Shown: positions 25,000 through 34,626, numbered from the stretch's first letter. The stretch is DNA of 64,000 nt from CAZVWJ01 sp964631325 (GCA_964631325.1 CAZVWJ010000011.1:1-64000); one strand, 5' to 3'. Notes: a model not told the origin generated them from the sequence alone. Numbers and translations are program-made.

Positions 25000-26460
25000 A
25001 TGAAAACTTTAAAAAATATTGTTGATTCGGTTCGTGACCTCTTTCAGGATTATTATTTTTCACTGGTATTTTTATTGTCCACGGGCCTGGTTGTTCGGGT
25101 TGTATTTCTCGGCCGGGCCGGTCTCTGGCACGATGAAGCGGTTGCCCACTTCTACGCCCTCCAGGCGCCCGGCTGGATAATTGCCAACTGTTTGACCTGG
25201 ATCAACCATCCACCGCTGTTTTTTTTGCTTCTGCACGGCTGGCTGAAGCTTATCCCCGCCTTTTCCCAGCCGCTGGTGGAATCGCTTAATCTTGTTTTTG
25301 CTCTTGCCACTTTGTTTGTTTTTTACCACTGGCTCCGCACCCGCTTTTCGCCTCTTTTCGCCCTGGCCGGCGGTCTCCTGCTGGCTGTGAACCCTTTCCA
25401 CGTCTATTACAGCCTCGAACTGCGAATGTATGCCCTGGCCATTTTTGCCCTGACCGTTGTTCTTTATTTTACCGATAGAATTATCAAGCGGGGTGAAAAC
25501 ACTATTGTCCCCTGGACGGGTTGGCTCCTGGCCTCCCTCGTCGCTCTTTATACCCATTCCTTTACCGCCCTCTATTTATTGGTGCTTGCGCTTTACCTTG
25601 GCTGGTGGAGCTTCCGGCACAATTGCTTGCGGCGCTGGTGTCTCACCCTCGGACTTGGCTTTCTCGTCTATTCCCCCTGGCTGTTTTTCGTGCTCCGCCA
25701 GGCTCTCAGGATTTCCGGTAATTTCTGGTTGGCTCCCTTTAGAAGCTTCTATCTTCCCAACCTTTTTTACCTGCTGGCCGGATATATCGGTCCCCGTTTT
25801 TCCGGCTTCGCCGGCCTGGCTGTTTTTCTTTTGCTCTGGACAGTTTTCTTTTATCCCCTGCTGGTCTCACTGGCTAATTTTACTTCTCGTCCTGTTCAGT
25901 TCTGCTGGCTGGTTGTTCTGCTCCCGCTTTTCCTGGTTGTGTTTCTTTCTCTGCACGGCCAATCGGTTTTTCTCTACCGCGTTTTTGTTCCTCTCCTCAT
26001 CCCGGTAATCTTTCTTTTGCTGGCCGGCTACCGGGAATTTCGAAGCCTGGCTGTTTTTGGCCTGCTTCTCCTTTTTGGTCTCTTTCTTCTCGCTCAGCTC
26101 GGGGGGTTATATTTAAATCCCCCCCACCAGTACGTGAAAAAAGTGGCCCGCCGGATAAACGAACTGGCTGCTCCCCAGACCAAAGTAATTCACACGGGAC
26201 GATTTACTTTTTACCCCGCCCTGTTTTATCATAAGTATTCTTTAAATGAATTCATCCTGGAAAAAGGACGTAATGAACAGACGGTTCGTGCGGGAAAAAT
26301 TGAAGACTGGTTGAATAATCACCGGGTTCTGCTTGTCACTAAACCTGGTTACCCCTGGCACAATTTACTTGCAGATGCTAAAGTTTCTATCTTAAAAAAG
26401 GGAACATACCGCTGGTCCGCTCGCGGGTTTAAGTTTATTCTCTTCGAATCGTCTAAATAA
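25000..26460 (+). CDS. GT-C (GT39-type) membrane glycosyltransferase
   Basis: The 486-residue protein is an integral membrane glycosyltransferase that would use a lipid-phosphate sugar donor on the outer face of the membrane. It has about eleven hydrophobic helices, the first-loop acidic motif LWHDEAV (the GT-C catalytic Asp-Glu), NHPPLFFLLLHGWL, and YYSLELRMYALAIF, all common in the ArnT/PMT/RgtB group. A soluble C-terminal part follows the last helix. It starts right behind lgt with a weak ribosome-binding site, so it is probably co-transcribed. Donor and acceptor cannot be read from sequence. Confidence 0.85.
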   Translation: MKTLKNIVDSVRDLFQDYYFSLVFLLSTGLVVRVVFLGRAGLWHDEAVAHFYALQAPGWIIANCLTWINHPPLFFLLLHGWLKLIPAFSQPLVESLNLVFALATLFVFYHWLRTRFSPLFALAGGLLLAVNPFHVYYSLELRMYALAIFALTVVLYFTDRIIKRGENTIVPWTGWLLASLVALYTHSFTALYLLVLALYLGWWSFRHNCLRRWCLTLGLGFLVYSPWLFFVLRQALRISGNFWLAPFRSFYLPNLFYLLAGYIGPRFSGFAGLAVFLLLWTVFFYPLLVSLANFTSRPVQFCWLVVLLPLFLVVFLSLHGQSVFLYRVFVPLLIPVIFLLLAGYREFRSLAVFGLLLLFGLFLLAQLGGLYLNPPHQYVKKVARRINELAAPQTKVIHTGRFTFYPALFYHKYSLNEFILEKGRNEQTVRAGKIEDWLNNHRVLLVTKPGYPWHNLLADAKVSILKKGTYRWSARGFKFILFESSK

Positions 26461-26478
26461 TTCCACGACCGCTGTTCT

Positions 26479-26520
26479 AATACTCTAATACTTGAAAAAT
26501 TTTTCAAGTATTAGAGTATT
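26479..26520. repeat. 42-bp perfect palindrome
   Basis: Twenty-one bases starting AATACTCTAATACTTG are followed at once by their exact reverse complement, with no loop. It lies 18 bases past the GT-C stop codon in a 268-base gap before the Ste24 gene. It may terminate transcription on either strand, as the A5/T5 centre does not favour one side. The rest of the gap shows nothing I can name. Confidence 0.7.
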
Positions 26521-26728
26521 ACTAATGAGCTCGCTATAGAAACTCTTCCTCTTTGATGAGGGAAGGCCTGTAGCGCTTACGCTTTAATATTTAGCGTATC
26601 CCTTGAATCTTTCATCAAACAGCGGATATGATTCGCAGTTAAGGGGGACGCTAAACAAGTACACTTACGCTTTCATTCAATCACTTGAATTGTTTACATT
26701 ACCTAATCGCGATATAAGGAGTTATCTC

Positions 26729-28021
26729 ATGTTTTATTTACACGTTTTACTGCTTGCTTTAATTATTTTGACTCAATTATTTTTCTTCTGGCTCAGTATG
26801 GTCAACCTCAAGCACGGGGAAGCTGAGGCCCGGGAACAGAGCGCTTGGTTAGAGGAAAAATTTGGCGTCGAGGATGTCGACCGGCTTCTCTCCTATAACC
26901 GCTTGAAGACCGGCTTCGGCAGTCTGCAGTCCGTTGTGATGCTGGGGCTTATGCTGTTAGTTCTCTATTCGGGACTGTTCACCGGCGCCGTGGAACTTCT
27001 CTGCCGCCTCTCTTTGCCGGCCGGCTGGGAAACCTTGCTTCGCGGCGAAATATTTTTTCTCGCTCTCAGTGTTCTCTCCCTGCTGGTCTCCGCTCCATTT
27101 TCCGCTTTCAAGACGTTTGTTATCGAAGAAATTTTTGATTTTAATACGAGCACCGTCTGGCTCTGGTGCAAGGACAAACTGAAAGGTCTGGCTGTCGGCC
27201 TGGTAATTACTGCTCTGCTTGCCGGGGCCGTCCTCTATTTTATTCAGGTTCTGCCGACTTACTGGTGGCTCGCCGGCTGGGCGCTTTTTGTCGCTTTCAA
27301 TCTGCTCATGCAGATAATCTATCCGCGGGTTATCGCTCCGCTGTTTAACGACTTTGAACCGGTCGAGGCGGGCGAATTGCGGGACGCGGTCGAGGAAGTC
27401 TTCGAGTGCGCCGGCTTTCACTGTTCCCAGATTTATACGATGGATGCCAGCCGCCGTTCCTCCCATTCAAACGCTTACTTTATTGGCTTTGGCCGGACCA
27501 AGCGGGTCGTTCTGTTTGATACCCTGATTGAGCAGATGGAACTGCCCCAGGTCCAGAGTGTCCTCGCCCACGAGCTGGCCCACTGGAAGAAAGGTCACAT
27601 CTGGAAACGGCTCGGTTTCGATGCACTCAAGAATTTCATTACCTTTTTTATCCTTTATTACCTGGTCAACACGAGCTGGCTCTATTCCATGTTCTCGGTT
27701 CCGGAAGCGGCAATTTACGCCGGTTTCGTGCTCGCCGGTCTCTGGTTAAGCCCACTCAGTCGCTGGCTTTCGCCGTTGACCAATTATCTTTCAATTAGGG
27801 ATGAACGGGCGGCGGATGAATTTGCTTTTGAGGTATTGGAAGATTCCACCCCGATGATCAACGCCCTTTACCGGCTCGCCGGGGAGAATCTCTCGAATCC
27901 TTTCCCCCATCCGTTGTATGCGGCGTTTCATTACTCTCATCCCCCGATTCCCGATCGAATCAGGTATCTCAAACAGCTCGATCCCGACCACCCCGAGGAG
28001 GCCCCTGCCGATGCAGATTAA
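26729..28021 (+). CDS. M48 family (Ste24/CAAX-type) membrane zinc protease
   Basis: This 430-residue protein is an integral membrane metalloprotease of the Ste24 type. It has several N-terminal helices, PRVIAPLFNDFEPV before the active site, the zinc motif HELAHWKKGH (HExxH), and the third ligand region SIRDERAADEFAFEV, then a conserved HYSHPPIPDRI. Bacterial relatives lack prenylated substrates and are thought to do membrane protein quality control. ATG 26729 with AAGGAG 7 bases upstream is preferred to the open-frame start at 26603. It overlaps the TrpB2 gene by 11 bases. Confidence 0.92.
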   Translation: MFYLHVLLLALIILTQLFFFWLSMVNLKHGEAEAREQSAWLEEKFGVEDVDRLLSYNRLKTGFGSLQSVVMLGLMLLVLYSGLFTGAVELLCRLSLPAGWETLLRGEIFFLALSVLSLLVSAPFSAFKTFVIEEIFDFNTSTVWLWCKDKLKGLAVGLVITALLAGAVLYFIQVLPTYWWLAGWALFVAFNLLMQIIYPRVIAPLFNDFEPVEAGELRDAVEEVFECAGFHCSQIYTMDASRRSSHSNAYFIGFGRTKRVVLFDTLIEQMELPQVQSVLAHELAHWKKGHIWKRLGFDALKNFITFFILYYLVNTSWLYSMFSVPEAAIYAGFVLAGLWLSPLSRWLSPLTNYLSIRDERAADEFAFEVLEDSTPMINALYRLAGENLSNPFPHPLYAAFHYSHPPIPDRIRYLKQLDPDHPEEAPADAD

Positions 28022-29393
28022 GAATTTGCTGGACGAAAAAGATTTACCGGAGGACTGGTACAACGTCCAGGCGGATCTGCCGGCTCCACTCCAGCCGCCC
28101 CGGAAAGAGGACGGAGAACCGGTCACCCCGGAGGACCTGGCGCCAATTTTTCCGATGAACTTAATCGAACAGGAAGTAAGTGAGGAACGCTGGATAACCG
28201 TTCCCGAACCGGTGCGTGAAGTTCTTTCCACCTGGCGCCCAACGCCCCTGTACCGGGCGAAAAAACTGGAAGCATACCTTGATACCCCGGCCCGGATTTA
28301 TTTCAAACACGAGGGCGTCAGCCCGCCCGGCAGTCATAAGCCGAACACGGCAGTCGCCCAGGCTTATTTTAACAAGGAGTTTGGGATCGAGAAGGTGACC
28401 ACGGAAACTGGGGCCGGTCAGTGGGGCAGTGCCCTCAGTTTTGCCACCAGTCAGTTCGAGCTGGAGTGCAAGGTTTACATGGTCCGGGTCAGCTACGATC
28501 AGAAACCCCAGCGCAAGCAGTTAATGAAAATGTGGGGGGGAGAGTGTGTGCCCAGTCCGAGCAAGCAGACGGAAAACGGCCGGCAGGTCCTCGAAGAAGA
28601 TCCGGAGACCCCCGGTAGTCTCGGGATCGCGATCAGCGAAGCGGTTGAAGAGGCCGTCAGCGATGAGTCGGGGAAGACTCGCTATACCCTGGGCAGTGTC
28701 TTGAACCACGTGATGCTTCACCAGACTGTGATTGGGCTGGAAGCTCAGCGCCAGCTTGACGAACTCAACGAGACAGTTGATACGATTGTTGGCTGTGCCG
28801 GTGGCGGCAGTAATTTTGCCGGGCTGGCTTTTCCTTTTGTTCCCGACAAGCTGGAAAACGACGAACTGGAGATTATTCCCGTCGAACCGACTGCCTGCCC
28901 GACTTTGACCAAGGGGCCTTATTCCTACGATCACGGCGATTCGGCCCGGCTGACGCCCCTGCTGGCAATGCACACGCTGGGCCACGAGTTTGTCCCGCCG
29001 CCAATTCACGCCGGCGGTCTGCGCTATCACGGTATGGCGCCGCTGGTCAGTCACCTGACTGAACTGGGCCTGTTTGATCCGCGCTCCTACAATCAACTGG
29101 ACTGCTACAAGAGCGGTGTTTTATTCGCCCGCACCGAGGGCTTCATCCCCGCCCCGGAGACCACCCACGCGATTAATTGTGTCGTGGAAGAGGCCAGGCG
29201 GGCCCGGGAAGAGGGCCGGGAAAAAACAATTCTCTTTAACTGGAGTGGCCACGGTCTGCTCGACCTTGACAGCTACCAGTCCTACTTTGCCGGGGAGCTG
29301 GCCGACCGCGAAGTTACCCAGGAAGAAGTCCAACTGGGCCTCGACCCCCTGGCCGACCACCCCGAACCCGAGGACGTCCAACCAGACGACTGA
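28011..29393 (+). CDS. trpB: Tryptophan synthase beta chain, TrpB2 type
   Basis: This PLP enzyme condenses indole with serine. The 460-residue length, the long N-terminal extension and the segment GVSPPGSHKPNTAVAQAY (PLP lysine after SH) mark the TrpB2 family, which differs from the TrpA-bound TrpB1. Others are ETGAGQWGSALS, GCAGGGSNFAGLAFP and ILFNWSGHGLLD. No trpA or other trp gene is nearby, consistent with a stand-alone indole-salvaging enzyme. ATG 28011 follows GAGGAG by 10 bases and overlaps the protease gene. The C-terminus is acidic (ending EDVQPDD). Confidence 0.93.
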   Translation: MQIKNLLDEKDLPEDWYNVQADLPAPLQPPRKEDGEPVTPEDLAPIFPMNLIEQEVSEERWITVPEPVREVLSTWRPTPLYRAKKLEAYLDTPARIYFKHEGVSPPGSHKPNTAVAQAYFNKEFGIEKVTTETGAGQWGSALSFATSQFELECKVYMVRVSYDQKPQRKQLMKMWGGECVPSPSKQTENGRQVLEEDPETPGSLGIAISEAVEEAVSDESGKTRYTLGSVLNHVMLHQTVIGLEAQRQLDELNETVDTIVGCAGGGSNFAGLAFPFVPDKLENDELEIIPVEPTACPTLTKGPYSYDHGDSARLTPLLAMHTLGHEFVPPPIHAGGLRYHGMAPLVSHLTELGLFDPRSYNQLDCYKSGVLFARTEGFIPAPETTHAINCVVEEARRAREEGREKTILFNWSGHGLLDLDSYQSYFAGELADREVTQEEVQLGLDPLADHPEPEDVQPDD

Positions 29394-29462
29394 ATCCCCC
29401 CGGAATCCAGCCTCCGGCCACTTCATTTTCGAGTACCGAACCACGAATCAACTTCCAACCTC

Positions 29463-29789
29463 GTCATTCCCGGACCCCGATCAGGAACTCCAGTTTTCCC
29501 CAGTTATTCCGGGCCTCCGATCCAAGAGCCCCAGCCTCCCTCAGTCATTCCGGAGCTCCGATCCCGGAAACAAAAAACGTAGGATGTCATTCCGGAGCTT
29601 GACCTCAGAAACCAAAAACGGGGGCTGTCATTCCGGGGTTTGACCCCGGAATCCAAAAAATATAGCCCGTCATTCCGGAACTTGCCCCCGGGATCCAAAA
29701 AAATAGGCCGTCATTCCTGGACTTGATCCCGGAAACCAAAAAAATAGGCTGTCATTCCGGGGCTTGACCCCGGAATCCATCTGGTTTTG
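29463..29789 (+). repeat. Tandem array of eight 41-42-bp units
   Basis: Units begin GTCATTCC at 29463, 29544, 29586, 29627, 29669, 29710 and 29751, with a diverged one (GTTATTCC) at 29503. The right-hand units read GTCATTCCGGGGCTTGACC, a stem of the type CCGGGG...CCCCGG, then an A-rich linker. Units diverge toward the left, where the trpB gene ends. Single copies of this palindromic type occur widely in bacterial genomes; a tandem row of eight is less usual. A related unit occurs at 46892. Confidence 0.8.
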
Positions 29790-30111
29790 AATTTCAGTTT
29801 TTTACAATCATCATCAAAATTGCTTGTCTGGTTTATTCTTAAAATGTTTTACATTTCCGGCAGTGAGGACTCGATAGAAAGCCCCCCTTGTTTCCCGGTT
29901 ACAAATCTGTAATAATACAATCATCCAAGGAAAGGGAGTAGATTATTATCGAATATTTTACTCTGCTCACCTCTGTTGTTAACTATTTTATTTCTTCCCT
30001 GGTTTTCCCTATCTCTTCTACCCATTCCCCCTACGTGGTCCAAAGTTTAGAGCCTCAAAACGAATCTCCTCTCCCCTGGTGGGAGAGGATTAAGGTGAGG
30101 GGGAGCGGTAA
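29790..30111. other. Gene-free stretch
   Basis: No convincing gene. It holds a hairpin-forming sequence CTCCTCTCCCCTGGTGGGAG (about 30067-30086) followed by AGGTGAGGGGGAG, a kind of dispersed palindrome seen near mobile DNA, and an open stretch from about 29948 without a normal start codon. Confidence 0.5.
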
Positions 30112-30462
30112 ATGGGCTCTGGAAATTCCTCTTTCACCCCCACCAGTGTCTACCACCGTCAAGGAGGAAGAATCATTTCGAAGTTTTGTCCAATGTTAGA
30201 AGTGTCTTGTGCCCGCGGCCGCCGTGTTATACTTGATGCCGATCTTGCTGAATTATACGAGGTGAAAACAAAAGTATTAAACCAGGCTGTTAAACGAAAT
30301 AGTGATCGTTTCCCTGAAGATTTCATGTTTCAGTTGAGCAAGGAAGAGTTTGAAAACTTGAGGTCACAAACTGTGACCTCAAGTTGGGGTGGCCGTCGTT
30401 ATGCTCCTTATGCCTTTACTGAGCAGGGAATTTATTTTGTTGAGAGGGATTCTATTTTTTGA
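30112..30462 (+). pseudogene. Truncated ORF6N-domain protein
   Basis: The middle of this 116-codon frame matches the phage-associated ORF6N DNA-binding domain: RRVILDADLAELYEVKTKVL, NQAVKRNSDRFPEDFMFQL, LRSQTVTSSWGGRRYAPYA and FTEQG. In intact relatives the domain continues through a VAMLSSVL-type helix and a C-terminal region; here the frame ends ten codons after FTEQG with unrelated sequence. The N-terminal 27 residues also look unrelated, and the natural beginning of the domain is missing. It is therefore a remnant. It abuts another remnant, which together with the tandem repeats suggests an old integration site left of the cas operon. Confidence 0.7.
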
Positions 30463-30879
30463 ATTTAAAGAAAAAGGATTTACCTGAGAATCTCTTGGAG
30501 GATATTCAACAACTGATTCATCAGACATGTGATTCAGTTGCGGTTGCCGTCAACAAGGTTTTAACAATGCTTTACTGGGAAATAGGCAAAAGAATCAGGG
30601 AGGAAATTTTAGAGGAAGAATGGGCTGAATACGGAAAACGAATTGTCTCTACACTGTCGAGACAATTATCCGCTCGGAATAATTTTATGCACCGGAAAGA
30701 AAAAAGAACAGATAGAGTTATTGGAGCTGGACCAGTCGGGAATACATGTTGCAGAATATCTGACAGAGTTACCTGAAAAAAAGGTCTTAAGAAAACGTCT
30801 GGAACGTGCCGTGAAAACTGCGCAAGAACAATTTGTTACTGCTGGATCACAGGGGGGATTGGAGGAAGAAAATGAGTAA
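30459..30879 (+). pseudogene. Internally deleted DUF1016 (YhcG-type PDDEXK nuclease) gene
   Basis: Codons from 30459 give the N-terminal DUF1016 region: LLEDIQQLIHQTCDSVAVAV and LTMLYWEIGKRI...YGKRIVSTLSRQLS. Near 30670 the reading frame of the homology shifts, and the other frame gives the extreme C-terminus: IILCTGKKKEQIELLELDQS, then GIHVAEYLTELPEKKVL. The whole catalytic PDDEXK core, some 200 residues in relatives, is missing, so it has no nuclease activity. DUF1016 genes are common accessory genes near restriction systems. A 23-codon frame after it (30872) leads to the cas8b start. Confidence 0.75.
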
Positions 30880-30935
30880 ATTGACAGTATTAGTGACACC
30901 GTGGCCGAAACTAATCACAAAACCGGTGAAAAAAG

Positions 30936-32933
30936 ATGCTTGAAGTGTGCCGTGAGGTTGGTCGTGAGGCGCTGTCGAGAAAAAACGAAGCGGAGCGGAA
31001 GCGTGAGTTTCTTAAATCTCAAACTATTGTTCCAGAGTTGCCAGGAGACAGTTTTAAAGGGGAACGCCGGGAGCTTGTCGTGAATTTGAACACTAAGCGG
31101 GACCAAATTGAATTAAAAACTGGCCGGGAACTGGATTCGAATCTGAGAGGGGATTTTTTTGGATTTGAGCTTATGGGAAAAGCGGGAAGAAAAATTTATG
31201 CTACCACTAATAACGTCTATTATCATCTGGAGACCATTCCGGATTTAATTTCTTACGTTAATGACAAATTCAATGAAGGGAAACCGGAATTCATCGAATT
31301 CCTAAATAACCTCCGGGAACAATTTTACGCAGAAGATTCGGCGGGCAATGAATTTTTGAATTTACTCAAATTGGAAGATCGCCTCCTGAAAAAAGATATC
31401 GTTCAAGATTTTTTTGATAAACAAGATGATTTTAAAGAGCGAAACAAAGACAATTATGTAGAAGCTTTTACAAAAAAAGACCTAAAAGATCCGTTTATCG
31501 AACTTTTTAGCAAAGAAATTTTAGGCAGTACCCGGAAATCAGATGCCGGGAAGATTAATATTTGTAGCCTTAAAATAAACGGTGAATACCTTCACAAAGG
31601 ATCTTTTCAGGAGGATTACGTAGATACCGTTTATTACGACCGACACGCTCGTTTCTTTGAGAATAGTGAAAGCAAAGTTCGCAACGATAAAATATGTTCA
31701 ATGTGTCAGCATTCTAAAAAAGTGACTGGAAAAATTGATGTTCCTACAAAATTTTACATCACAGACAAGAGTTATTTTTTTGAAAATGGAAATGATAGGG
31801 ATGCATATAAATCTTTTGCACTCTGTGAGGATTGTTATCAACAGCTTCTTCACGGAATTGACCAAATCCAACAAGATTACCAGGCTTGGCTTTTTGGCTG
31901 TCGTTATTATCTTGTTCCAAAAAATGTGTCAGATTTTTCAGACTTTGAAAACAAAGCCGAGTACCTTTTAGAAAGAGTTCTAACTCGTGAAGCTGGCTCA
32001 TCACACGAAGAAACGGAAAAACATCTCGGTGTATTAAACGAGCTGGACAGACAGAATATACGGTTTGATTTTCTTTTTTACTTCCTTGACCAGGCTTCGT
32101 TTAATGTTGTTGATTTGATTCCCGATGTTCGAGTGAAGGACATAAAATCTATCCTCTCCACAATAGATAACCTAAATCAGCTTCCGATTTATAAATCCGT
32201 TCAGCCTCTCTCTCTTAATCATATTTATTGGTTGCTGTTTCCTAATCAGCAATCCCACAGTAATTCCGACCCCGAGCAGTATCGAAAAGATCTATTGGGA
32301 ATTTTTAAATCGCTATTGAAAGGAACCAATATTTCGTATCGAACCGTACTTAATCGATTTAATACGATCTTTGCCCGGATTTATCACCGCCGGGAAAACC
32401 TTGATTTCATCTTGAATCGGCCTTTGCACATGAATCAGTTGCTCGAACTATTTCAAAAGGAAGCACAACTGAAAGGAGTGGACGCTGTGAGCGTTTCCGT
32501 TTCGATCACCGATGTTACGCAGGAGGAGCTGCAGAAGTTTTTTGAAATCCACGAGGATATTTATTCGAAACGACCGGCACGACAGGGGTTAGTTATGCTC
32601 GGATATTTGATGAACGGCATCTGGTATGAACAGGATCAGGAAGGAAAATCTTCGACAGTACTCGACAAATTAAATTTCGAAGGGATGTCCCCCCGTCGTA
32701 TGGATCGGTTTATCAACGAGATCACGGAGTATCTAAAACTTTATGAACGTTGGCATTATCCAGAAACCGGAGAAATCCATGCCTTGATGATGGACCGGCT
32801 CCAGGAGATTTCGGAAAGCAAACTCAGTAAGGACGAGGTATTGTTTTATATCTTGACCGGATTTTCATTGGGACGAAAGATTGGAATTGATCGAGCACAA
32901 GAATCCACTAACGGAGGCGAGGACGATGAGTGA
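30936..32933 (+). CDS. cas8b: CRISPR type I-B Cascade large subunit Cas8b
   Basis: Cas8b recognises the PAM and recruits Cas3 in type I-B interference. The 665-residue protein is of the Csh1/TM1802 kind: a charged N-terminal region, a zinc-finger-like pair CSMCQHSK (about residue 253) and CEDCYQQL (about residue 295), a middle region rich in Phe and Tyr, and an alpha-helical C-terminal part. Identification rests on the two CxxC motifs and on the cas7-cas5-cas3 genes that follow; large subunits are poorly conserved. ATG 30936 has GGTGA 6 bases upstream. Its last 8 bases overlap cas7. No clear promoter was found before it. Confidence 0.88.
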   Translation: MLEVCREVGREALSRKNEAERKREFLKSQTIVPELPGDSFKGERRELVVNLNTKRDQIELKTGRELDSNLRGDFFGFELMGKAGRKIYATTNNVYYHLETIPDLISYVNDKFNEGKPEFIEFLNNLREQFYAEDSAGNEFLNLLKLEDRLLKKDIVQDFFDKQDDFKERNKDNYVEAFTKKDLKDPFIELFSKEILGSTRKSDAGKINICSLKINGEYLHKGSFQEDYVDTVYYDRHARFFENSESKVRNDKICSMCQHSKKVTGKIDVPTKFYITDKSYFFENGNDRDAYKSFALCEDCYQQLLHGIDQIQQDYQAWLFGCRYYLVPKNVSDFSDFENKAEYLLERVLTREAGSSHEETEKHLGVLNELDRQNIRFDFLFYFLDQASFNVVDLIPDVRVKDIKSILSTIDNLNQLPIYKSVQPLSLNHIYWLLFPNQQSHSNSDPEQYRKDLLGIFKSLLKGTNISYRTVLNRFNTIFARIYHRRENLDFILNRPLHMNQLLELFQKEAQLKGVDAVSVSVSITDVTQEELQKFFEIHEDIYSKRPARQGLVMLGYLMNGIWYEQDQEGKSSTVLDKLNFEGMSPRRMDRFINEITEYLKLYERWHYPETGEIHALMMDRLQEISESKLSKDEVLFYILTGFSLGRKIGIDRAQESTNGGEDDE

Positions 32934-33894
32934 CGTAATTAAAAGAAATTCGGAGATTCTTTTTCTTTACGATGCAAAACGGTGTAATCCAAACGGTGAC
33001 ATGGACAATGAAAATAAGCCCCGCATGGACTGGGAGGCTGGCCGGAATCTGGTTAGTGATGTTCGATTGAAACGGTATGTAAGGGATTATCTCCTTGACC
33101 AAAAAGAGGAACCTATTTTCGTCAGGAAACTGGGCGATGATGCACTTAAAGCAAAGGAAGCTCTGGGGCTCTATAAACTTGTTCATCTTGACGGCGAGGA
33201 TGAAGATAAACTGACAAAAGGTGATGTAAATCTTAATAAGAGTGAACTTAAGGAGATTGGTGATGAGGTCTTCGGGCTTGCGGATATACGACTATTCGGG
33301 GCAACCATTCCGATTGAAGTAGAAGATGGTCGCGGAGGCTCCTCAACCTTTACCGGTCCCGTACAGTTTAACTGGGGCTATTCTCTGAATCGAATTGATG
33401 AGCTTCAGGAAAGCAGAACTATTACTTCTCATCTGCAAACTGGCCGTAGTGAATCAGGTGCTGGAATTGGAAAAGATTACCGGGTAAACTACTCGTTTCT
33501 TGCATTTAGCGGCGGAGTCAACGCTCGGGTGGCGGAAAGTACCCGCATGACTGACGAGGATCTTGAACTTTTGGATGAGGCCTTAATTGAAGCCATTCCC
33601 CTTAATCGTACTCGGTCTAAGATCGGTCAAACCCCACGATTATATCTTCGGGTGGAGTTGAAGGACCACATGACAGCTCTAAATGATTTACGAGAATTCG
33701 TGGATATTGAACCATCAGTACCCGAAAGTGAACTTCGTGACATCGATGAACTGACCCTTCAGGCTGAAGAACTCGAAAATTACTTGGAGGATCACGCTGA
33801 CGTGATCCAGGCGGTTCATTACTGGAAAGATAGAAACCTGACAATCGACGGGATTAATTTCGAACATGACCGTTATCAACAGATTGAGGTTTAA
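32926..33894 (+). CDS. cas7: CRISPR type I-B backbone subunit Cas7 (Csh2)
   Basis: Cas7 coats the crRNA spacer along the Cascade backbone. The 322-residue protein opens NSEILFLYDAKRCNPNGDMD, a DevR/Csh2 hallmark, followed by NENKPRMDWEAGRNLVSDVR and LFGATIPIE. The GPVQFNWGYSLNRIDEL and RIAVAEST-like (NARVAESTRMTDEDL) regions also match. ATG 32926 has GGAGGCGAGG upstream and lies inside the cas8b end, so the two are probably coupled. Its length is normal for the I-B family. Confidence 0.95.
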   Translation: MSDVIKRNSEILFLYDAKRCNPNGDMDNENKPRMDWEAGRNLVSDVRLKRYVRDYLLDQKEEPIFVRKLGDDALKAKEALGLYKLVHLDGEDEDKLTKGDVNLNKSELKEIGDEVFGLADIRLFGATIPIEVEDGRGGSSTFTGPVQFNWGYSLNRIDELQESRTITSHLQTGRSESGAGIGKDYRVNYSFLAFSGGVNARVAESTRMTDEDLELLDEALIEAIPLNRTRSKIGQTPRLYLRVELKDHMTALNDLREFVDIEPSVPESELRDIDELTLQAEELENYLEDHADVIQAVHYWKDRNLTIDGINFEHDRYQQIEV

Positions 33895-33897
33895 ACT

Positions 33898-34626
33898 GTG
33901 AACAGTATCGGTTCAGTTCTCCGGTTCAAAGTCGAAGGGTTCATGGGGCATTTCAAGAAATATTACTCCAACGTATCCTCGTTGACCTACGAGATACCTC
34001 CTCGCACCGTAATTATGGGGATGCTCGCATCCCTTCTTGAGATGCCCCGGGATTCCTATTATGACTTTTTACATCCGGAACGGTGTAAAATCGGATGTAG
34101 CATTAGGTCTCCCTCTAGAAAATTAATGCAGTGCATGAATTACCTTGTGAAGGATGGGGGCCATACTCAGGTCCGGCTCGAATTACTTCTGCCGGCGAAC
34201 AGCAAACTTCAGTACGAGATTTATGTAACACACGCGGATGAAGAGGTAGTGGATACTCTCTACAAGACGATAAGCAAACACGATCCTGGATATGGCCTGT
34301 ATCTCGGTCAAAGACCATTCAGGGCCAGCACAAAGAATCCTGAGTTAATACCTCCCGACAATATTGAGGTTCAGGGAAAAGTTGAGGCCGAGATCGATAC
34401 ACTTACCTTTGAGAACAATATTATTGAAACTAATCCTGAAGGGGATTTTTCCCTGGATATTGCCTCTGTTTCCATGCCGGTTTCAATGCGAGAAGCAGGT
34501 GGAGGTAGGGAACCCGAGGACACGGGGATGATGATATTCGAACGCCAGGGAAATCCCCTGCCGGGAACCTTCAAACAAGTGATTACTGTGAACGAGAAAA
34601 ACATCTCGTTTTTCACCCCTTTATGA
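33898..34626 (+). CDS. cas5: CRISPR type I-B subunit Cas5
   Basis: Cas5 caps the 5' handle of crRNA in Cascade. This 242-residue RAMP protein begins SVLRFKVEGFMGHFKKYYSN and contains YEIPPRTVIMGMLASLLEM, the Cas5h/Cas5b signature with the glycine-rich turn. GTG 33898 is preceded by GAGG and lies three bases after the cas7 stop. Its stop overlaps the cas3 ATG by four bases. Confidence 0.93.
   Translation: MNSIGSVLRFKVEGFMGHFKKYYSNVSSLTYEIPPRTVIMGMLASLLEMPRDSYYDFLHPERCKIGCSIRSPSRKLMQCMNYLVKDGGHTQVRLELLLPANSKLQYEIYVTHADEEVVDTLYKTISKHDPGYGLYLGQRPFRASTKNPELIPPDNIEVQGKVEAEIDTLTFENNIIETNPEGDFSLDIASVSMPVSMREAGGGREPEDTGMMIFERQGNPLPGTFKQVITVNEKNISFFTPL

Noticed and set aside
29074..29698. Open frames running across the tandem repeats after trpB
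   Set aside because: They are shadows of trpB and repeated translation of a 41-42-bp unit; no start site or motif supports them.
30872..30943. 23-codon frame between the DUF1016 remnant and cas8b
   Set aside because: Too short and without motif; probably a leftover of a lost gene or leader sequence.
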